Positions 22,236 to 34,924 of a DNA stretch of 64,000 bases are shown one piece after another. The notes under the pieces were generated by a model. That model did not search any database. It was not told the origin of the DNA and saw nothing but the letters and a program-made list of their open reading frames with translations. The stretch comes from Norana najaformis (lineage: Eukaryota > Annelida > Clitellata > Crassiclitellata > Hormogastridae): assembly GCA_964023275.1 (NCBI GenBank), contig OZ029915.1, positions 32,839,989 to 32,903,988 on the forward strand. The letters are read 5' to 3'. The translations under genes were made by a program, and so were the position numbers. Position 1 is the stretch's first letter. Each line of letters opens with the position of its first letter.

Positions 22236-22545
22236 TACGGACTTACCAACACTGCACCTCTTGCAATCTCTGCGAAAATCTTTCACTCAAACTTGAAAAC
22301 ACTTCTTCCACAAATCCTATCCTGATTCATCCTCTTCCCCTTACCCCTGTCGCCCCTCCCTTTCTAAGCACCATTCACCTGAGCCGTCTGACTGTCTAGC
22401 TGCCTGATCCTTGGATATCGACCTAGAACCCAACCTGACTTTACCTGCCTATACATTTTTTGACTGAACGTCTGTCAGTTAGTTGGTCCTGCGACTTAGC
22501 TTTCTTTGGGCACTTGAGAAATCTCGAGATTGCGATTACGATTGC
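22236..22545 (+). mobile_element. LINE 3' end with GATTAC-type tail
   Basis: Matches the 18495-19736 LINE from ACCAACACTGCACCTCTTGC through the UTR (GTCTGACTGTCT, GACTTAGCTTTCTTTG) to GAGATTGCGATTACGATTGC. About 310 bp of 3' end only. Confidence 0.8.
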
Positions 22546-23195
22546 ACGTGCATGTAAATCTGGAGGTGTATCATTACATAACTAAAGGAATGGCCATGAT
22601 CTTACCAAATTATCCCACTTCCAGTCGAAGACAATACATTTCAAAGAAATTTAACTGACTTAGATCGTGTCCCCAATCTAATCATGTTAAGTCAACTTCA
22701 GGCAGATGCTATCAGGCATGTGCCGATGTATGTCGTTGACTATTCAGTTGGCTTAGCATGTGGTGTATAGATAAAATGCTGTTTGTATCTGAATGTATGT
22801 CTTAGATCAGTATTAGTATTAGCTTCAGTATTATTGTTGAATGCCCGATTATCTAAACCTCAGCAGCTATACTTGCAATTGACAATGCGTGCCCGCATAG
22901 GCATGGGCTAAGCTATTTCCGTTGTAACAGACTCATAGCAAAGCCAATGGCGAAACAGAAGTCGTGAGATTAGGATTTAAAAAGCATCTCCAGATGTTGT
23001 CTATCTGAACTGAATATTTAATTTGATAATAGTAAATATCATAGTAGCATATTATACAGTCTATAATTTAATAAGAGTAAGTATAATAATAAGCTATACA
23101 GTTTGCTATTAACATGCATATATAATAAACATGATCCTGTACTATATATGTATAATATGGAATTGTCGTGAATGTATAATATATACGCTCCTATA
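22546..23195. other. AT-rich intergenic sequence
   Basis: No gene or repeat recognised apart from rising TA content towards the following TA array. Confidence 0.4.
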
Positions 23196-23240
23196 CTATA
23201 TATATATATAATATATATATATATGTATATATATATATAT
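23196..23240 (+). repeat. (TA)n array
   Basis: TA repeat broken by single substitutions. Confidence 0.95.
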
Positions 23241-23329
23241 GGAATATGTGTTCATCGCTCTAATTGTGTCAAAGTCTGTGCAGTTGCGCGTTGTATCTAA
23301 TTCAAACAATATATTCATTGGATTAATCG

Positions 23330-23670
23330 CGAATAATCCGAGTCATCGATCGCCTGCTGCCGCAGCTGCATCTTGGGTTTCGCGCAAATGGAGTGCCCAG
23401 TCTAGCAGGAGGGCCTTTTGTCCGTCGCCGGCCCCGGCCCCGGCCCCGAGCGAGTGCTCACCCATAAAGCCGAGCAACCTTCTCCCCTTCGATTATCACG
23501 CCAGGGAACGCCGTGTCAAAGTTTATCCGCTTCGTTCCAGTCGTCTAATTAACTACAGCGCCGTCTAGCCGTCGATCGGTCGGTGGTCCGTCCCTTCCCG
23601 CGGTCACCGCCGCCGCCGCCTCTAAGGCCATCGGCCGCCGCTGGTGCTGAGCGGTAGACGGTAGAGGGCG
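23330..23670. other. GC-rich island, possible regulatory block
   Basis: Starts with GGATTAATCGCGAATAATCC (bicoid/K50-type TAATCC sites), then CpG-rich sequence with a (GGCCCC)n run at about 23430-23450 and (CCG)n at 23610. No splice-bounded reading frame recognised. Confidence 0.35.
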
Positions 23671-25129
23671 CGGGTGGGGAGTAGGGATGTTTCGCTGGAG
23701 ACAAAGAATTCCAGTCATGAATTCCTGTTAGTAGCAAACTGTGTAACATATAACTGCATGTTAATAGTAAACCGTATAACATAACTGCATGTTAACAGCA
23801 AACTGTATAACATATAACTGCTGTGCCGCTGTTGTCATGTTTTTTCTGTGGTTGTCTGCTTCTGTCTGTGTCTGTGTCTTCCTTCTATTCGCTTCTCTGA
23901 TTGTGTCATGATGTCTGTGTGTTATTGATACGCCCACTCCCCTCCCCATCCCAGAATGTGTGGACCGTACTGGATCCGCTCAGACGAGAATGTCATTTAG
24001 GAATTATTGTTGGACGAATCGGCCAATTTACAAATAAATTCTGGAGTGGCTTTCGCCGGAGACGGAACATTCTGGAACTCCGAATTAACCAACGATAGCA
24101 TCATCTGACAACAACAAAATCACTGAAGTCCTTCTAGTATTTTTATTTGTTGTGTTGAATTTGCAACTGTTCTATTTATTGTCGAACTTGGTTATTTTGT
24201 TGTCTTTGCTCTTGTGTGACTTGATGATGTCATATAGGCCTGGGTCATTGTCATAATTACTGTAGTTGTTATTGTTCTTGCTTATATTATTTTTCGATTT
24301 ACCGGACTGTAGCTATTTTAATTGCATTAGTTTCTGTTGTCTCAACTAGAGTAGTTGTTGTTAATGTCAATTTTGTTGTTGCTGTCGTCGTCGTCGTCTT
24401 GGTGTTTTTGTTGTGGCAATTGTAGTGAATGTTGTCAGGTTTTGGTCTAAGAGTCAGCTCAGCTTTAGGAGAGTTTTGCGTTTATTAAAACCTTCGTTTT
24501 GCAGATGGGCGTAGCGAAACGTTCCACTTTACAAATATGATTTCATGACTAAAGTAATCCTTTGGCAGTGAAAGATACTGATATATAACGAACAGATTCA
24601 CACTGAAATCAAATGAACGCCGGTTTTTAAATCTAGATTATGATGAGGGTATAAGATGGTTTGATTGGTTGAATGTATATTAAGTCTGGTGTGATTGCAG
24701 TGACTTCCATTCCAGAGTGGAATTTTTACGCATTATTACTCCGAACCTCTGTTCGACAACTTTTGAAGCGAGTGGAATGGTTTAAGCACATGGATTGTGG
24801 GATCTTATTAGAAATTTGCATGAATGGCGAACAGTTAGCTCAGCACGGAATGGACCTAATAAGGCTCTGTGACGTATTTTTCCATTATAAGAAATGCGCT
24901 ATAGAAATATGGCTATGGCACAGAACGATGCTTGTATGTTAGGTCCTTCTTTTGCTTACAGTTTTGCATGCGGGCGAAAATACAGGTATAAGCGATTTAA
25001 TTATAAGTGTGATGTATATTACCAATAATACCGTGCAAGCGAAAAGATGAAAAGCGTTTGCATCCAGCGAGCACGAAATTAGTTGTCGTAGTTTTAGTTT
25101 CATCTTCAGAGGAGAAATAATAGAAAGAA
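23671..25129. other. Intergenic sequence with small duplications
   Basis: 23735-23820 holds about three imperfect units of AAACYGTATAACATAACTGCATGTTAA. 24340-24420 is rich in GTT/GTC trinucleotides. No exon recognised. Confidence 0.4.
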
Positions 25130-25500
25130 AATCTGTCGCCGAGCGTCGTCTGCTAATTGGTCCGTGCCTGATAATATAAGCGGAGATCATTAAGTCCGAT
25201 TTCGACCTCACGCCGGCCATCTTCCTTGGGAGTCCGTCATGATAATGGCGATCTTTGATGTCCTCTACCTCGCCGCCGTCGTGTATCTATTGTTCTTTGA
25301 GCATCATGGCGGTCTAATTAGGGTCTTTAATTAACAGATCGGGCGGCTTTGATCCGTTAACGATTTCGTTCTAAAAGCAGAAGCCGAGAGGGACCGCGTA
25401 TTCTACGCGACAACCCGCAACTTACGTCGCTGGTCGTCATTGACGAGTGCGTCGCAGGATTAGCATTACGCACGCACGCACGCACGAACGCACGTACGGA
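25130..25500. other. GC-rich island with clustered homeodomain-type sites
   Basis: Contains CTAATTGG, GGTCTAATTAGGG, CTTTAATTAACAG and CCGTTAACGATTTCG within 250 bp, then (ACGC)n at 25470-25495. No coding signal was found. A developmental enhancer is inferred, not shown. Confidence 0.35.
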
Positions 25501-25753
25501 GAAGCCAATGAGAACAGGGTGTAGGGTCTCCGTTGCCGTTAGGGGAAGTCAAAGTGAAGATTGCTTGATGCTTCCTGCTAATTTGTCCACGTCTTCCGTG
25601 CAAGGCTGTGCAGTGGAGAGGAGACGGCCGCAGCTCCTTGTATAGGCTACATTTACACTAGGCGGATTCTCTGCCCAGGGTTGGCTTTGTGAGGCTTTAT
25701 GAAGCGCCTGAACTGCACTCCGTCGAAATTGAGAAAACTCGTTGTCTGATTGC

Positions 25754-25755
<2 letters not shown>

Positions 25756-25815
<60 letters not shown>
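25756..25815 (+). repeat. (TA)30 array
   Basis: Uninterrupted TA dinucleotides. Confidence 0.97.
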
Positions 25816-25818
<3 letters not shown>

Positions 25819-27210
25819 GCTTTATAACGGACAATTGAATCTTTATTATTTCTGAATAATTCATATTTGTTAGATAACTGTACTATGTTATAAGGCTCAT
25901 AATAATGAGCGAGTACCTTACCTTATCTTACCTTGTCTTATCTTACTTTTCCTTTGGTAAAAATTTCACTTAATATAATATAGGGTCTAACGTATACCTA
26001 CGCAAAGTACAAATGCCATTATCCAACGTAACCTTATCTGGCATGCACCCTTCGGCCAATTAGACTTTTTCTCGAAGCTTCCCTTCCAGGCTCTGACAAA
26101 TGAACTGCACTACTTGATCAACGTGCGCATGCGTGAAGCTATTATTCGGGCGCTGTATAAATTTCGGGCAGCAAGCGTTGGCTGATCAAGTCCTTTGGTC
26201 GGGCAAAACATGCCGTGATTTCTGCGGCATATGGGGGACACGGCTGGATGAGCTACAGGACTGATAAGAATGATTCGTATAACGACTGAACTTTGTTCGT
26301 GTTTCGGCCAGTCGGACTCCACCGTCCGCCATTTTCTGTCGGGAGATTCAAAATGGCGAGCGCTGGTAATCATGTCTACTGGGTGTGATATATTTGCTGG
26401 GTAACTGCGCTGCTGCTGCAGACACCCATCCTCACCCCTGCTCTCAACCCTCCCCCACTTTCTTTCCGCCTCCGCTTCTTCTGCCGCGCGTTGTGTTGTA
26501 TCGGACAATCTTGGCCAGATCTCGTTTCTGTCTCTGTTGGACCTCAGGTCATATCGCACTGAGTGGGATACGGACTTAGTCCTATCCCTCAGTCAGAATC
26601 CCCTATAAATCTGACCTTAATTGCTATCCAAAGATTAAAACTTCCTGATTTCGACTGATTGCACACTACCGACCCTAAGCCCACCCCAAACCGATCATGA
26701 CAGGCTTTGTTTTGCATGGCGTATATGAAATATGCGATTTGTAAGATTGTTTCCCGATTCGCGAGGAATGTGAGCGCGTACAAGATAAAGTAAGACACTG
26801 GAACGATAAAGTGAGGTAAGATAATAAAGCTAAAGGCAAAGAAACAAGAGATGGCATACCTGAACGGGCTGTAAATCGCCGAAAAAAGATATCCGGAAAA
26901 CAAGATGCATAATGGCTCGTCAAAGAATCAACTGGACTTGAAGCCTGGAGCTGCACTTGCGGTAATTGTACGACGTATCATGTGATGCATCTGGGATCAC
27001 ATTCAGCGCATGAGGATTCACCTTCACAGATTTTTTGGCACCGTTGCTTTGAAACACCGCGAGTTTGGGATAGCCTACACCTTTGTGTCGACTTTCTCCT
27101 TTCTGTCAAGTAGCATACTCTGAGTAGCCCCACTGTAAGCCCTCGACCTTTCCTACCTGGCCTCACCCGCGTGCGTCTCTGCAAGGCTTACGCAGATAGG
27201 TCTTGGTTTT
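25816..27210. other. No gene recognised
   Basis: 25915-25950 has (CTTAC/CTTAT)n pentamers. 26385-26580 is C-rich. Open frames here lack recognisable domains. Confidence 0.35.
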
Positions 27211-27482
27211 CGGTGTGATAGTCTAGCGGTTAGGTTGCTGTATTGTGAACCGCTAGCTCAGGATTCACACCCCGATAAGAAAGAAAGATATTTCAGAATT
27301 TTAGCAAACTAATCTATAAAATGAGTACACTGTCATTACGAAGATCAGACGGCGAGGTATACAAGACTTGCACGCAGCCATCATATGCTGAGGCTAAGAA
27401 AATGAAGACGCTAGCACTTCATACCCATGTCAGCTTCTCATTCTTCGATACATACGGTGCAGAGAAACTGACTGTAGTTTAA
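27211..27482 (+). mobile_element. tRNA-derived SINE (family S1)
   Basis: The head at 27211-27282 has a good A-box (TAGTCTAGCGGTTAGG) and a degenerate B-box (AGGATTCACACCCC). The body at 27305-27450 shares AATGAGTACACTG, GATCAGACGGCGAGG and CACTTCATACCCATG with 30759-30920. Pol III promoter boxes mark it as a SINE rather than a tRNA gene; the cloverleaf does not close. Confidence 0.65.
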
Positions 27483-27639
27483 GCAGAGAATGTTTATTGA
27501 AGGAATAGGAAGCGGAAATCTTAACCAAATGAACAGTCTTCGCTGACTTTGGCTGTTTACACTGTGAAAACGGAAGAAAAACTTATCCGATCAACGAAAA
27601 TGAACCACTGTTGCAAAGCAGCATTTACGTGCATCTGAG

Positions 27640-28140
27640 TTTGGTGGAGTGGCTGTGGGCGGTATCTTGGGGCGAATAAAGGTTTCGGTGGCGCCGGTGT
27701 GTGACTGGACCCGGTGCGGTTCGTCGTTTCCGGTGTTAGCGGCGATACTGCTGTGTGCGTAATTCGATTCTTTATCTGGATCCCTCTCGCAAAATGGCGG
27801 CGTGTTCTCGAAGCGCCGACCGGTTATGAGATTAAACACACGATATTGTTCTCAGCCCGCGGAAGACCGCGCAAGAGTCGCCGTCGCTTGATCAACGTCA
27901 GAAAACGTTCGGCCAGAATCACACAATAACGCAATCGGGGATACACGCAATAACTCAGCGGCGACCCCACGGGCCGCCCGGGTCAGGCATCGGCCAGCGC
28001 CGGCACCGTTGCCCCGCGCCCAACCGCCGTCACTTAATCTCCGACGCCCCACGATGACACTGTCCAACTCGGCCATAAATCGAACCCGTGTAATTACAGT
28101 CGCAAGCGGACCTGTCAAAAATTTACGACGCCCAAAAGAA
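27640..28140. other. GC-rich island, possible regulatory block
   Basis: CpG-rich with CGTAATTCG, CGTGTAATTACAG, CTTAATCTCC and CATAAATCG. The open frames on both strands are consistent with high GC alone. Confidence 0.35.
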
Positions 28141-29983
28141 TAGCGGCAAGTTTAGTCGGCGCGCGCATCTACGGTCACGCCGCCTGTGTCCTCTTGTCCT
28201 CCCCCGCCCCTCCTCTCCCTTCCCTTCTTCGATGTGTCCTCTTCATGGCTTCCTTCTCCTCCCTCTTTCTCTCATCCCGAGGCCTGGCTCGACCTCCTCC
28301 CTCAAAGGCGCTTCTGCTGAGGTCTGAGACCAACCAAGTCGAGAAGAGCAGAAATTAGCCAAAGCCGGCAGCTGCCAAAATTGTGTCCCATGCACTCTAC
28401 GAGGCTACACCAAATATACATGATATACACAGATGCGTATATATTTGCACATGTGGTGCAGTCAGTCTGCTAGTCTGTATGTATAGCATATATCCATATG
28501 CATGTATATATACATGTATTTATAACTTCTATACATATGGGCAGAATTCGAATAGGAAAAGTTGTTGGAGAGCATGCGTTGAAGGACATGCCTTTGGCCG
28601 GTGGTGCCTCGTTTCGGAGGTTAATCCTACATGGAGGAAAAACGACGATTCGTGGCAGGGGCATGTGCCTTGATTAAGGGTGCGTTTGGGGGTCTCTTTT
28701 GGAGTTGGACTAAATCTTCTGTCATTCTGTTAGTGGGCGTGATAATAAACCACGCCCAAGGAGCTTCAGTTGTTGGTCAGAATGTATGCTACACAGACTT
28801 TAAGTTGCTCTTTGTTTTAATATTGCGCCTCTGCCTATGATTCCTCGCTCAGTCGATGGACATATGGCGAGTTAACAAATGCATTACTTACTCTGCCTTT
28901 CTCCACAAAAGAGGTGCAGGTCTTGTCTGGAAAAACAAGCGAAGAATCGTTCTGCAGAAGAAAACTGCGTAAGCTTCCGAATTTAGAAGACACCCAAAAG
29001 ACCCCCTCCGTGCACAGCCCCCATCCCCTAAAGTCCAGTGGTGCGATTTAGAAGATGCTTTAAGCAGAATAGCACTCACGTGGATAATAATCCGGCCACT
29101 TGCGTGGCGGGTTGGACTCTACGTGACACAGTGGTCGCCGATTGGTTTGAGCACTTGCCCTGAGACGCCGAGTGTAAGGGATCTCCCCCTCCCAAAAACG
29201 GTTACTTTGTAAGGACCTGGAACAAGTCCTTCACGCACAATTACTCAGCACCATCAACTGACGCTTTGTCATAATCTAGTGGCGCTTGATAAATGCAGAT
29301 GTAATAATATAACTAGGCCTATTTGCAAAAGATAGTGCATATATAATTACGTGCTATAAAATCTGGATATTGGCAATCGATTAAATCTTAATTATTTTTC
29401 TCGAAGTATCGACTTTCTTATATAACTCTGAAAACTACTGTTAGAAAAATTGTATAAGTTTGCATGATCAAATGCTGATGAAATCGGTCTTTTCTTTTAA
29501 TTATATGCCTGGCAACTAATGCAGATATCCTGCTGTTACGGCCTCTTTCGGAATTCAGCGCATTTCGCTGCTTCAGACAGCATGGTTGCAATAATTTATA
29601 ATACAAATTTACATCATTACCATCACGAATAAGATTTGAACACGATCAACGTTTCAACATTTCGATAGCATTTTGTTGTCCAACAAAAGTTCTCTGGTAC
29701 TGTGTTACAAGTAATAGGCCTATCTGACAACTTTTTAGCATCTTTGCAAACTCGGCGATGAACTGACTGTATTAGCCAAACATTCCAAGTAATTGTCGGT
29801 CTTTCTATTTCCACCATACATTTTATTTTGTCGGGATCCAGTTTCAGATTTGCCGATCCAACAGTATGACGAAATGAATATAATTTCTGGCTTAGCAAAT
29901 TAACATTTCTTCAAGTTCAAAGTCACATTATATATACGAGTTTTTTGTAAAAACAATACAAATGTTGTAAATGAATTACTTAC
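28141..29983. other. No gene recognised
   Basis: 28195-28275 is a pyrimidine-rich tract. 28490-28530 is a short TA/CA tract. The remainder is AT-rich intergenic sequence. Confidence 0.35.
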
Positions 29984-30168
29984 AGCGTTGCTCAACCTTT
30001 TTGTTGTTGTACCACCAAGTAAAAAGTTCTTTCCTGGCGTACCCCCACCAGAAAAACTTGTCATAACTACAATGTTATTTTTTGTAATATTTTTTCTTGC
30101 GTACCCCTTGGCAACCGTAGCGTACCCCTATGGGTACGCGTACCACTGGTTGAGAACCGTTGCTTTAA
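29984..30168 (+). mobile_element. hAT-like MITE
   Basis: The left end is CAGCGTTGCTCAACCTTTTT. The right end read on the minus strand is CAACGGTTCTCAACCAGTGG. Inverted GTACCCC/GGGTACG motifs flank the centre. CAGNGGTTCTCAACC is the classic Charlie/hAT-type terminus. About 185 bp, non-coding. Flanking 8-bp target duplications are not clear. Confidence 0.7.
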
Positions 30169-30185
30169 GAAACTGCAACATTTAT

Positions 30186-30345
30186 CAATCGTAATCGTAA
30201 TTTCTCAAGCGCCACTTAAAAGCTAAGCGCAGGGCTTGTTCACGAGCGCTGCTTCAAGTCCGTGGGGTTGTCCAAAGATGCCATGTCAAGAACCAAGTCC
30301 GGATGTCAAGAGACCAGATACAGGAAGGGAGAGGAGGCTAGGGTT
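30186..30345 (-). mobile_element. LINE 3' end fragment
   Basis: Starts with the inverted tail AATCGTAATCGTAATTTCTC and continues AAGCGCCACTTAAAAGCTAA, the complement of the LINE UTR pattern at 19660-19735, though more diverged. No coding part recognised. Confidence 0.6.
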
Positions 30346-30662
30346 GGTTGTGTTTAAACACAAAGTAACAAACCGCTATGTCACTCGTCCTTATTATAAT
30401 CTGTTTCCACCTCCTCCTCATTTTCTTCCTACTCCTCATCCTTTCCATCTGCCTTTCCCTTCTTTTGCATCCTTCCTCCCTTTGTCGTTCGCCAAATGTC
30501 TACCCTTCTACGTTAGTAGAATGCCTCCTCCTCCTACCCTACATCTTCCATTTCCCTCCTTCCCCTTCTGTACAACCTTTGAACTAAAGTCATTGTAACG
30601 CATTTGCTAGCATCCATACTGCAACATTCATTCGGTCACACAGTGACAAACAGCGGCATCGA

Positions 30663-30718
30663 TCCTCCTCCTCCTCCTCCTCCTCCTCCTCCTCCTCCTC
30701 CTCCTCCTCCTCCTCCTA
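30663..30718 (+). repeat. (TCC)n array
   Basis: About 18 uninterrupted trinucleotide units, followed by (ATT/ATC)n. Confidence 0.97.
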
Positions 30719-30744
30719 CTATTATCATCATTATTATCATCATC

Positions 30745-30925
30745 ATTTTGGGCCCCTAGCTAACTCAGCTATGAACGAATACACTACACTGACTGTACAC
30801 TGCATGAGGGTTGGAAGAACAGGCGGCGAGGGAGAGGACTGGCCACCAATCCTTTGCCGAGGATAAGGAAATGAAGTCGATAACACTTCATACCCATGGC
30901 TGCTCTCGGTGCTAGCTTTAAGGGT
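30745..30925 (+). mobile_element. SINE body (family S1)
   Basis: Contains ACTGACTGTACACTGC, GGCGGCGAGGGAGAGGACTG, GCCACCAATCCTTTGCCGA and ACACTTCATACCCATGGCTG. Parts of this recur at 10835, 27305 and 59005. Confidence 0.6.
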
Positions 30926-31020
30926 CTGCTCTTCTTGTTCTGTTATTGTTATTGTGGAGTGGTATCGAGTTCTAGGTCCTGATTGTAAATATCTGATTGA
31001 TAATCAAGCGGTACACTGCC

Positions 31021-31124
<104 letters not shown>

Positions 31125-31194
31125 TCTGAATGCTTCAGAACCCAACATTACTTTTTAAATGATGTAAAAATTTATACTTGTTTTATGGTGTTTT

Positions 31195-31365
31195 AAAAAA
31201 TTATTTTTGGGTGATTTTAAACTTAGGTCCATACCTTGTTATGGGGTGATTTAAACCTTAGACCTTGTTTTGGGGTGATTCAGAACAATTACTTACCCGT
31301 CCCATAATTTTAAACCAGGAATCACCCGTGATTTGAAACCAGTGCTTATCCGCGAGTTAAAACTA
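31195..31365. repeat. Short repeats built on GGGTGATTTTAAAC
   Basis: GGGTGATTTTAAACTTAGG, GGGTGATTTAAACCTTAGA and GGGTGATTCAGAAC lie in tandem. The complements TTTTAAACCAGGAATCACCC and GTGATTTGAAACC follow. The block is thus partly tandem and partly inverted; its class is unknown. Confidence 0.55.
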
Positions 31366-32200
31366 ATATTACATACTGCTACTATTACATTTTAACACGT
31401 AAATGTAACATGCCTGTTTGTCTGTCTATCTGCCTGTTTGTGCCTATGTTTGTCTGTCTGCCTGCCTGTGTGTCTCTTTATGTGTAACAGCGGCCCTGCT
31501 GCCCTCCCCCTTGTTCTCGAGCAGTTGGCGTCATTGGAGCGGCGGCCTCTGCTTAGACCTTGGGTGGACTACGGTGGCGTCGGGGGTCGTTGTTGTGTGG
31601 TTGCGGTGGCGGCGGCTGCTGCTGCTGCTGCTGCTCTATGCATAGAGATCATCAAAACACGGCTCGAAAGCCGCACCGACGGGCGCTCGAACCGTCGTCG
31701 TTTAGATATAATGAAAGCAATTCTCGCGGTCCAGCAAGAAGATAACGAGACTTAACGAGAGCAGGGATCATTAGCGATCGCCGGTCCACTAATGACTGAC
31801 CGCTGACTGACCACCGGTCATACAGTGTCCAGTGGCGCGGCTGCACGGTCAGCTTCTGCGTCTACTTTCAGCAAAAGGAGAAAACAAACAGAGATTCAGT
31901 GCATTGACTCTCTGTCTCTCTATAATTATGTGTGCCTGTCTGTCTTTCTTTCTCTGGCTGTAAGTCAGTCTACCTATCTTTTCGTCTGGTTGTTTGATCA
32001 TCTGCTTGTCTGTCTGTCTTTTAGCCTTGTAGTCTGTCTTTTGTCACTCCGTTCTTATGGCACGGTCGCCGATCCTTCGCATAGAAACATAGGCAACCAC
32101 GTCTTAGGGCTGTTGTTGACAGAGGAGCATCATAAGCGACAGTTTACCAAACTGCTCATTTACAATATCTAATGCCAACGATGCGCAATGATCTTTGTTT
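31366..32200. other. Low-complexity and GC-rich intergenic sequence
   Basis: 31400-31490 and 31910-32045 are degenerate CTGTCTGT tracts. 31590-31640 is (GGC/GCT)n. No gene recognised. Confidence 0.4.
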
Positions 32201-32206
32201 TGATAC

Positions 32207-32298
32207 CACGTGACACTGGCCTCAGCAGCTGGTCACGTGCTCGCTTAAATGGTGAAGTGAAAAGACAGACGACGTCGCGCGTCGTAGTCTGTCACGTG
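32207..32298. promoter_or_regulatory. Three CACGTG E-boxes around an imperfect palindrome
   Basis: CACGTG occurs at 32207, 32234 and 32293. Bases 32264-32293 form an imperfect inverted repeat, GACAGACGACG pairing with CGTAGTCTGTC, matching at 26 of 30 positions. CACGTG is bound by bHLH-ZIP factors of the MYC/MAX, USF and MITF type. No gene start is identifiable next to it. Confidence 0.4.
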
Positions 32299-32493
32299 GT
32301 TTTAGACCATTTCGCAAACCAGTCGAAAGGTTTCGAAATTGATTTCAGGTCGATGGCATGCCCGGTGGTTAGCCGTTGACAATTTTTTGTTTATCTATTT
32401 AGTAAGCGCCGCCATATTATGCTAAACCATCAATCTATGGCGCTGAGCAATTGTGTGTGCAGGACTTGCTGAAGGTTACTACACAGCAACCTT

Positions 32494-32566
32494 CTCCAGG
32501 GAGACTCGAACCCGTACACTCCGCTTTGCAAGGCGAGCGCTCAAACCAATCACTTATCGTATCGCA
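32494..32566 (-). mobile_element. tRNA-like SINE head
   Basis: The minus strand has an A-box-like TGATTGGTTTGAGC, an anticodon-arm-like CGCCTTGCAAAGCG and a B-box GGGTTCGAGTCTC at normal tRNA spacing. The two acceptor halves do not pair, so this is taken as a tRNA-derived element or pseudogene. Confidence 0.5.
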
Positions 32567-34924
32567 CAGGTAGGTTTGACCAAGCGGTCAACGCCCGGAG
32601 AGGGCAAAGCTGGGTCCGACGGTTCTGTGATAGTGGCAGAGCTCCACATGCCTCTGGAAGGAGAGTGGCGGTAAATTGTTTAGACCTGGTTCGATTTTGG
32701 AAGAATGTCATCGATTCATATTATCCGGGTTTTAATCCAGGGCTTTGAAGTAGTAGTTTAGGAATTGTATGCTGACTACTCTCGCAAGTTGGAAGCTTTG
32801 AACGAATAGTTGTTCTCAGCAGTAAACTTTGTGGTGCATACATTAACCATTAGTTGAAGGGGGGATCGCTTGAAGGGGTAGCTTCTTGATGCAAGTCGCG
32901 TGTACTCCCATCGTCTGACCACGGATCTACAGAAAAATGGAAACCATTCCTTTACATTTTCACCTACATAATTATTTTGACTGTTCCTGTTCCCTGACTT
33001 TCTTTTTCCAAAATGCACATCAGCACTATACTCGCCTCATTTTGTTCCAAGTCTCTCAGTTGTGTTTTCCCTTTAATTACATTATATTTGGTACTTTTCC
33101 TATTTCTCGATATTCCATGTCTGCAGTTGTCTTCTCTCTACAGCTAATCTTGTTAATTTTCCTTGTCTCATCTCAGTCTTTTCCAAATCTGAAGTGATGA
33201 TCGATCTAAAATTACTCAATTACTCGGAAATTACATTACATTCCATTGCATTTGTTTAGGCCAGTCTACACGTACACGTCCCATGTAGTCTTCTTTACAA
33301 ATAGGCCTATAGGCTGCTGCGAATGCTAGTGTTGAAAGCAGAGACTTGACATCGTTTGGTATCCAGCGCATCTCTTCTCTGACTGTTGGCCGCATCAATT
33401 GGGACCAATTAGCGACTAAGCGCCGCATCAGCTGCAGCCGCATCACCACCAGCATCAGCAGCAACGGCAGCAGCCGAAATCTCCTTCGCACGAATTATCG
33501 AATCTCTTCAACTCGGTAGATTCAGAAGCCAGCAGCAGCATCCGAAGCGGCCATTGCAAGGTATCATCCTCTGCCGATAGGCGCGGTGTCCTGATTCGAA
33601 GGTCTACTAATCGGTCAGTCCAAAGCCACGGCTTACATGCAGTAACAAAGACAGCAATTCAAGTAAGTGCTCAGACTCACTTAGTCGTTTAGTAATCTGT
33701 TTTTTATTAACCAGTTAATATCTTTGTTTAACTTTTGACAGTGCTAATAATATCGTGATTCCTCTGACTCGGATGTGCCTACTTTAAAGATTGATACTCG
33801 GGTTGAGTACAAAACCGATCAATAGCGCAGTTCAATTCGTGGGCGGATTTGAAGAAGCGCGTTCTCAGTTCCGAGAAAACAACGCTTCTATCATCTATTT
33901 TAGTTTAAAAAATTAATTTTCATACTAAGAACGAAGCCCTTAAAGACGATTTAAAATAGTGTAGGTGTAAAACAGGGGTTGGCAACGCGTGCCAGAAGAG
34001 CCAGCGAAACTCAAGTGCCTTTGATCATTAACAGATCGTTATATCTATCCTTCTTCAGAAGGGTATGCATAACGATCGTCGCTGCAGTTCAAGGGTCGGA
34101 GATTGTTCTCTCGTCGATCATCATCATCTCAAGACGTCAGGTTCTTTCTCTTGGACACGCTTCATCCTTGGACAGGAGTTCTTTACCATGCATAATCCTA
34201 CGATACTGTTTTACGAGCGTCCTTAAAGCCACACCGAATCAGAGGTACCTTGAAGAAAGTCGTGAATTTGAGGTTTCTCACCTCAGTGGGTCGCAGTTTA
34301 TCATAATAGTATTTTCATAATATATCGTTATACCAACATTTCTACACTTTATCTTAAAAATCCATTTGACTAGGCCAAATGGTCTCTCAACACTTAGAGT
34401 GGCCCTGGGCTTTTTCAGTCTCTGGGAGGCCTGAGCCTTAGGTTAAATTTATAATCATACCAACGAAGCGCAGATCACCAGTAAAATAGCGTTTCCTCAT
34501 GACTATAGACTTAAGGCATTATGAGATTAGGTAAGATATACGTAAAGTAAGGTAAAATACGGTAAAGTAAGGCGAGAAAAACTAAGGTATAGCTCGTTTA
34601 TTTTATGCCGTTTTTAAAAAAATAGACCTCTGCAGAGACGTGATCCTGGAATGGAAAGAAGCGCAAACGACGGCAATACGTCTGAAAATCCATGCAGGTT
34701 ATTAGGCTCATCACATGGCTCGACAACGAATTGTCAGTTTCAATGGCGCAAAGAAGTTTGTATTTCGGGCGCAAAGGCGAAAGGCATATGGGCTGTAGCA
34801 AATCATCAAATCGACGGATACCGTTGTCTGATATATGCGAAATCCAAGTCATGACCAGCTCTGTTGTTACAAGAGTTTGTTACAGAAAAGCATCAGGAAA
34901 CTATCTGGATAAATATATCGAAAG
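32567..34924. other. Intergenic sequence, no gene recognised
   Basis: 33300-33400 on the minus strand reads VREEMRWIPNDVKSLL, which recalls the TREEMRWLS segment of the LINE at 3700-4130 and may be a LINE crumb. 33425-33480 is (CAG/CAT)n-like. 34530-34570 has (GGTAAAGTAA)-type pentamer repeats. Confidence 0.4.

Noticed and set aside
31418..32172. CLSVCLPV-type frames (also 17746-18148)
   Set aside because: Degenerate CTGTCTGT tracts; similar peptides appear in more than one frame.
32494..32566. Functional tRNA gene on the minus strand
   Set aside because: The internal promoter boxes and an anticodon-like arm are present, but the acceptor halves do not pair, so it was called a SINE head.
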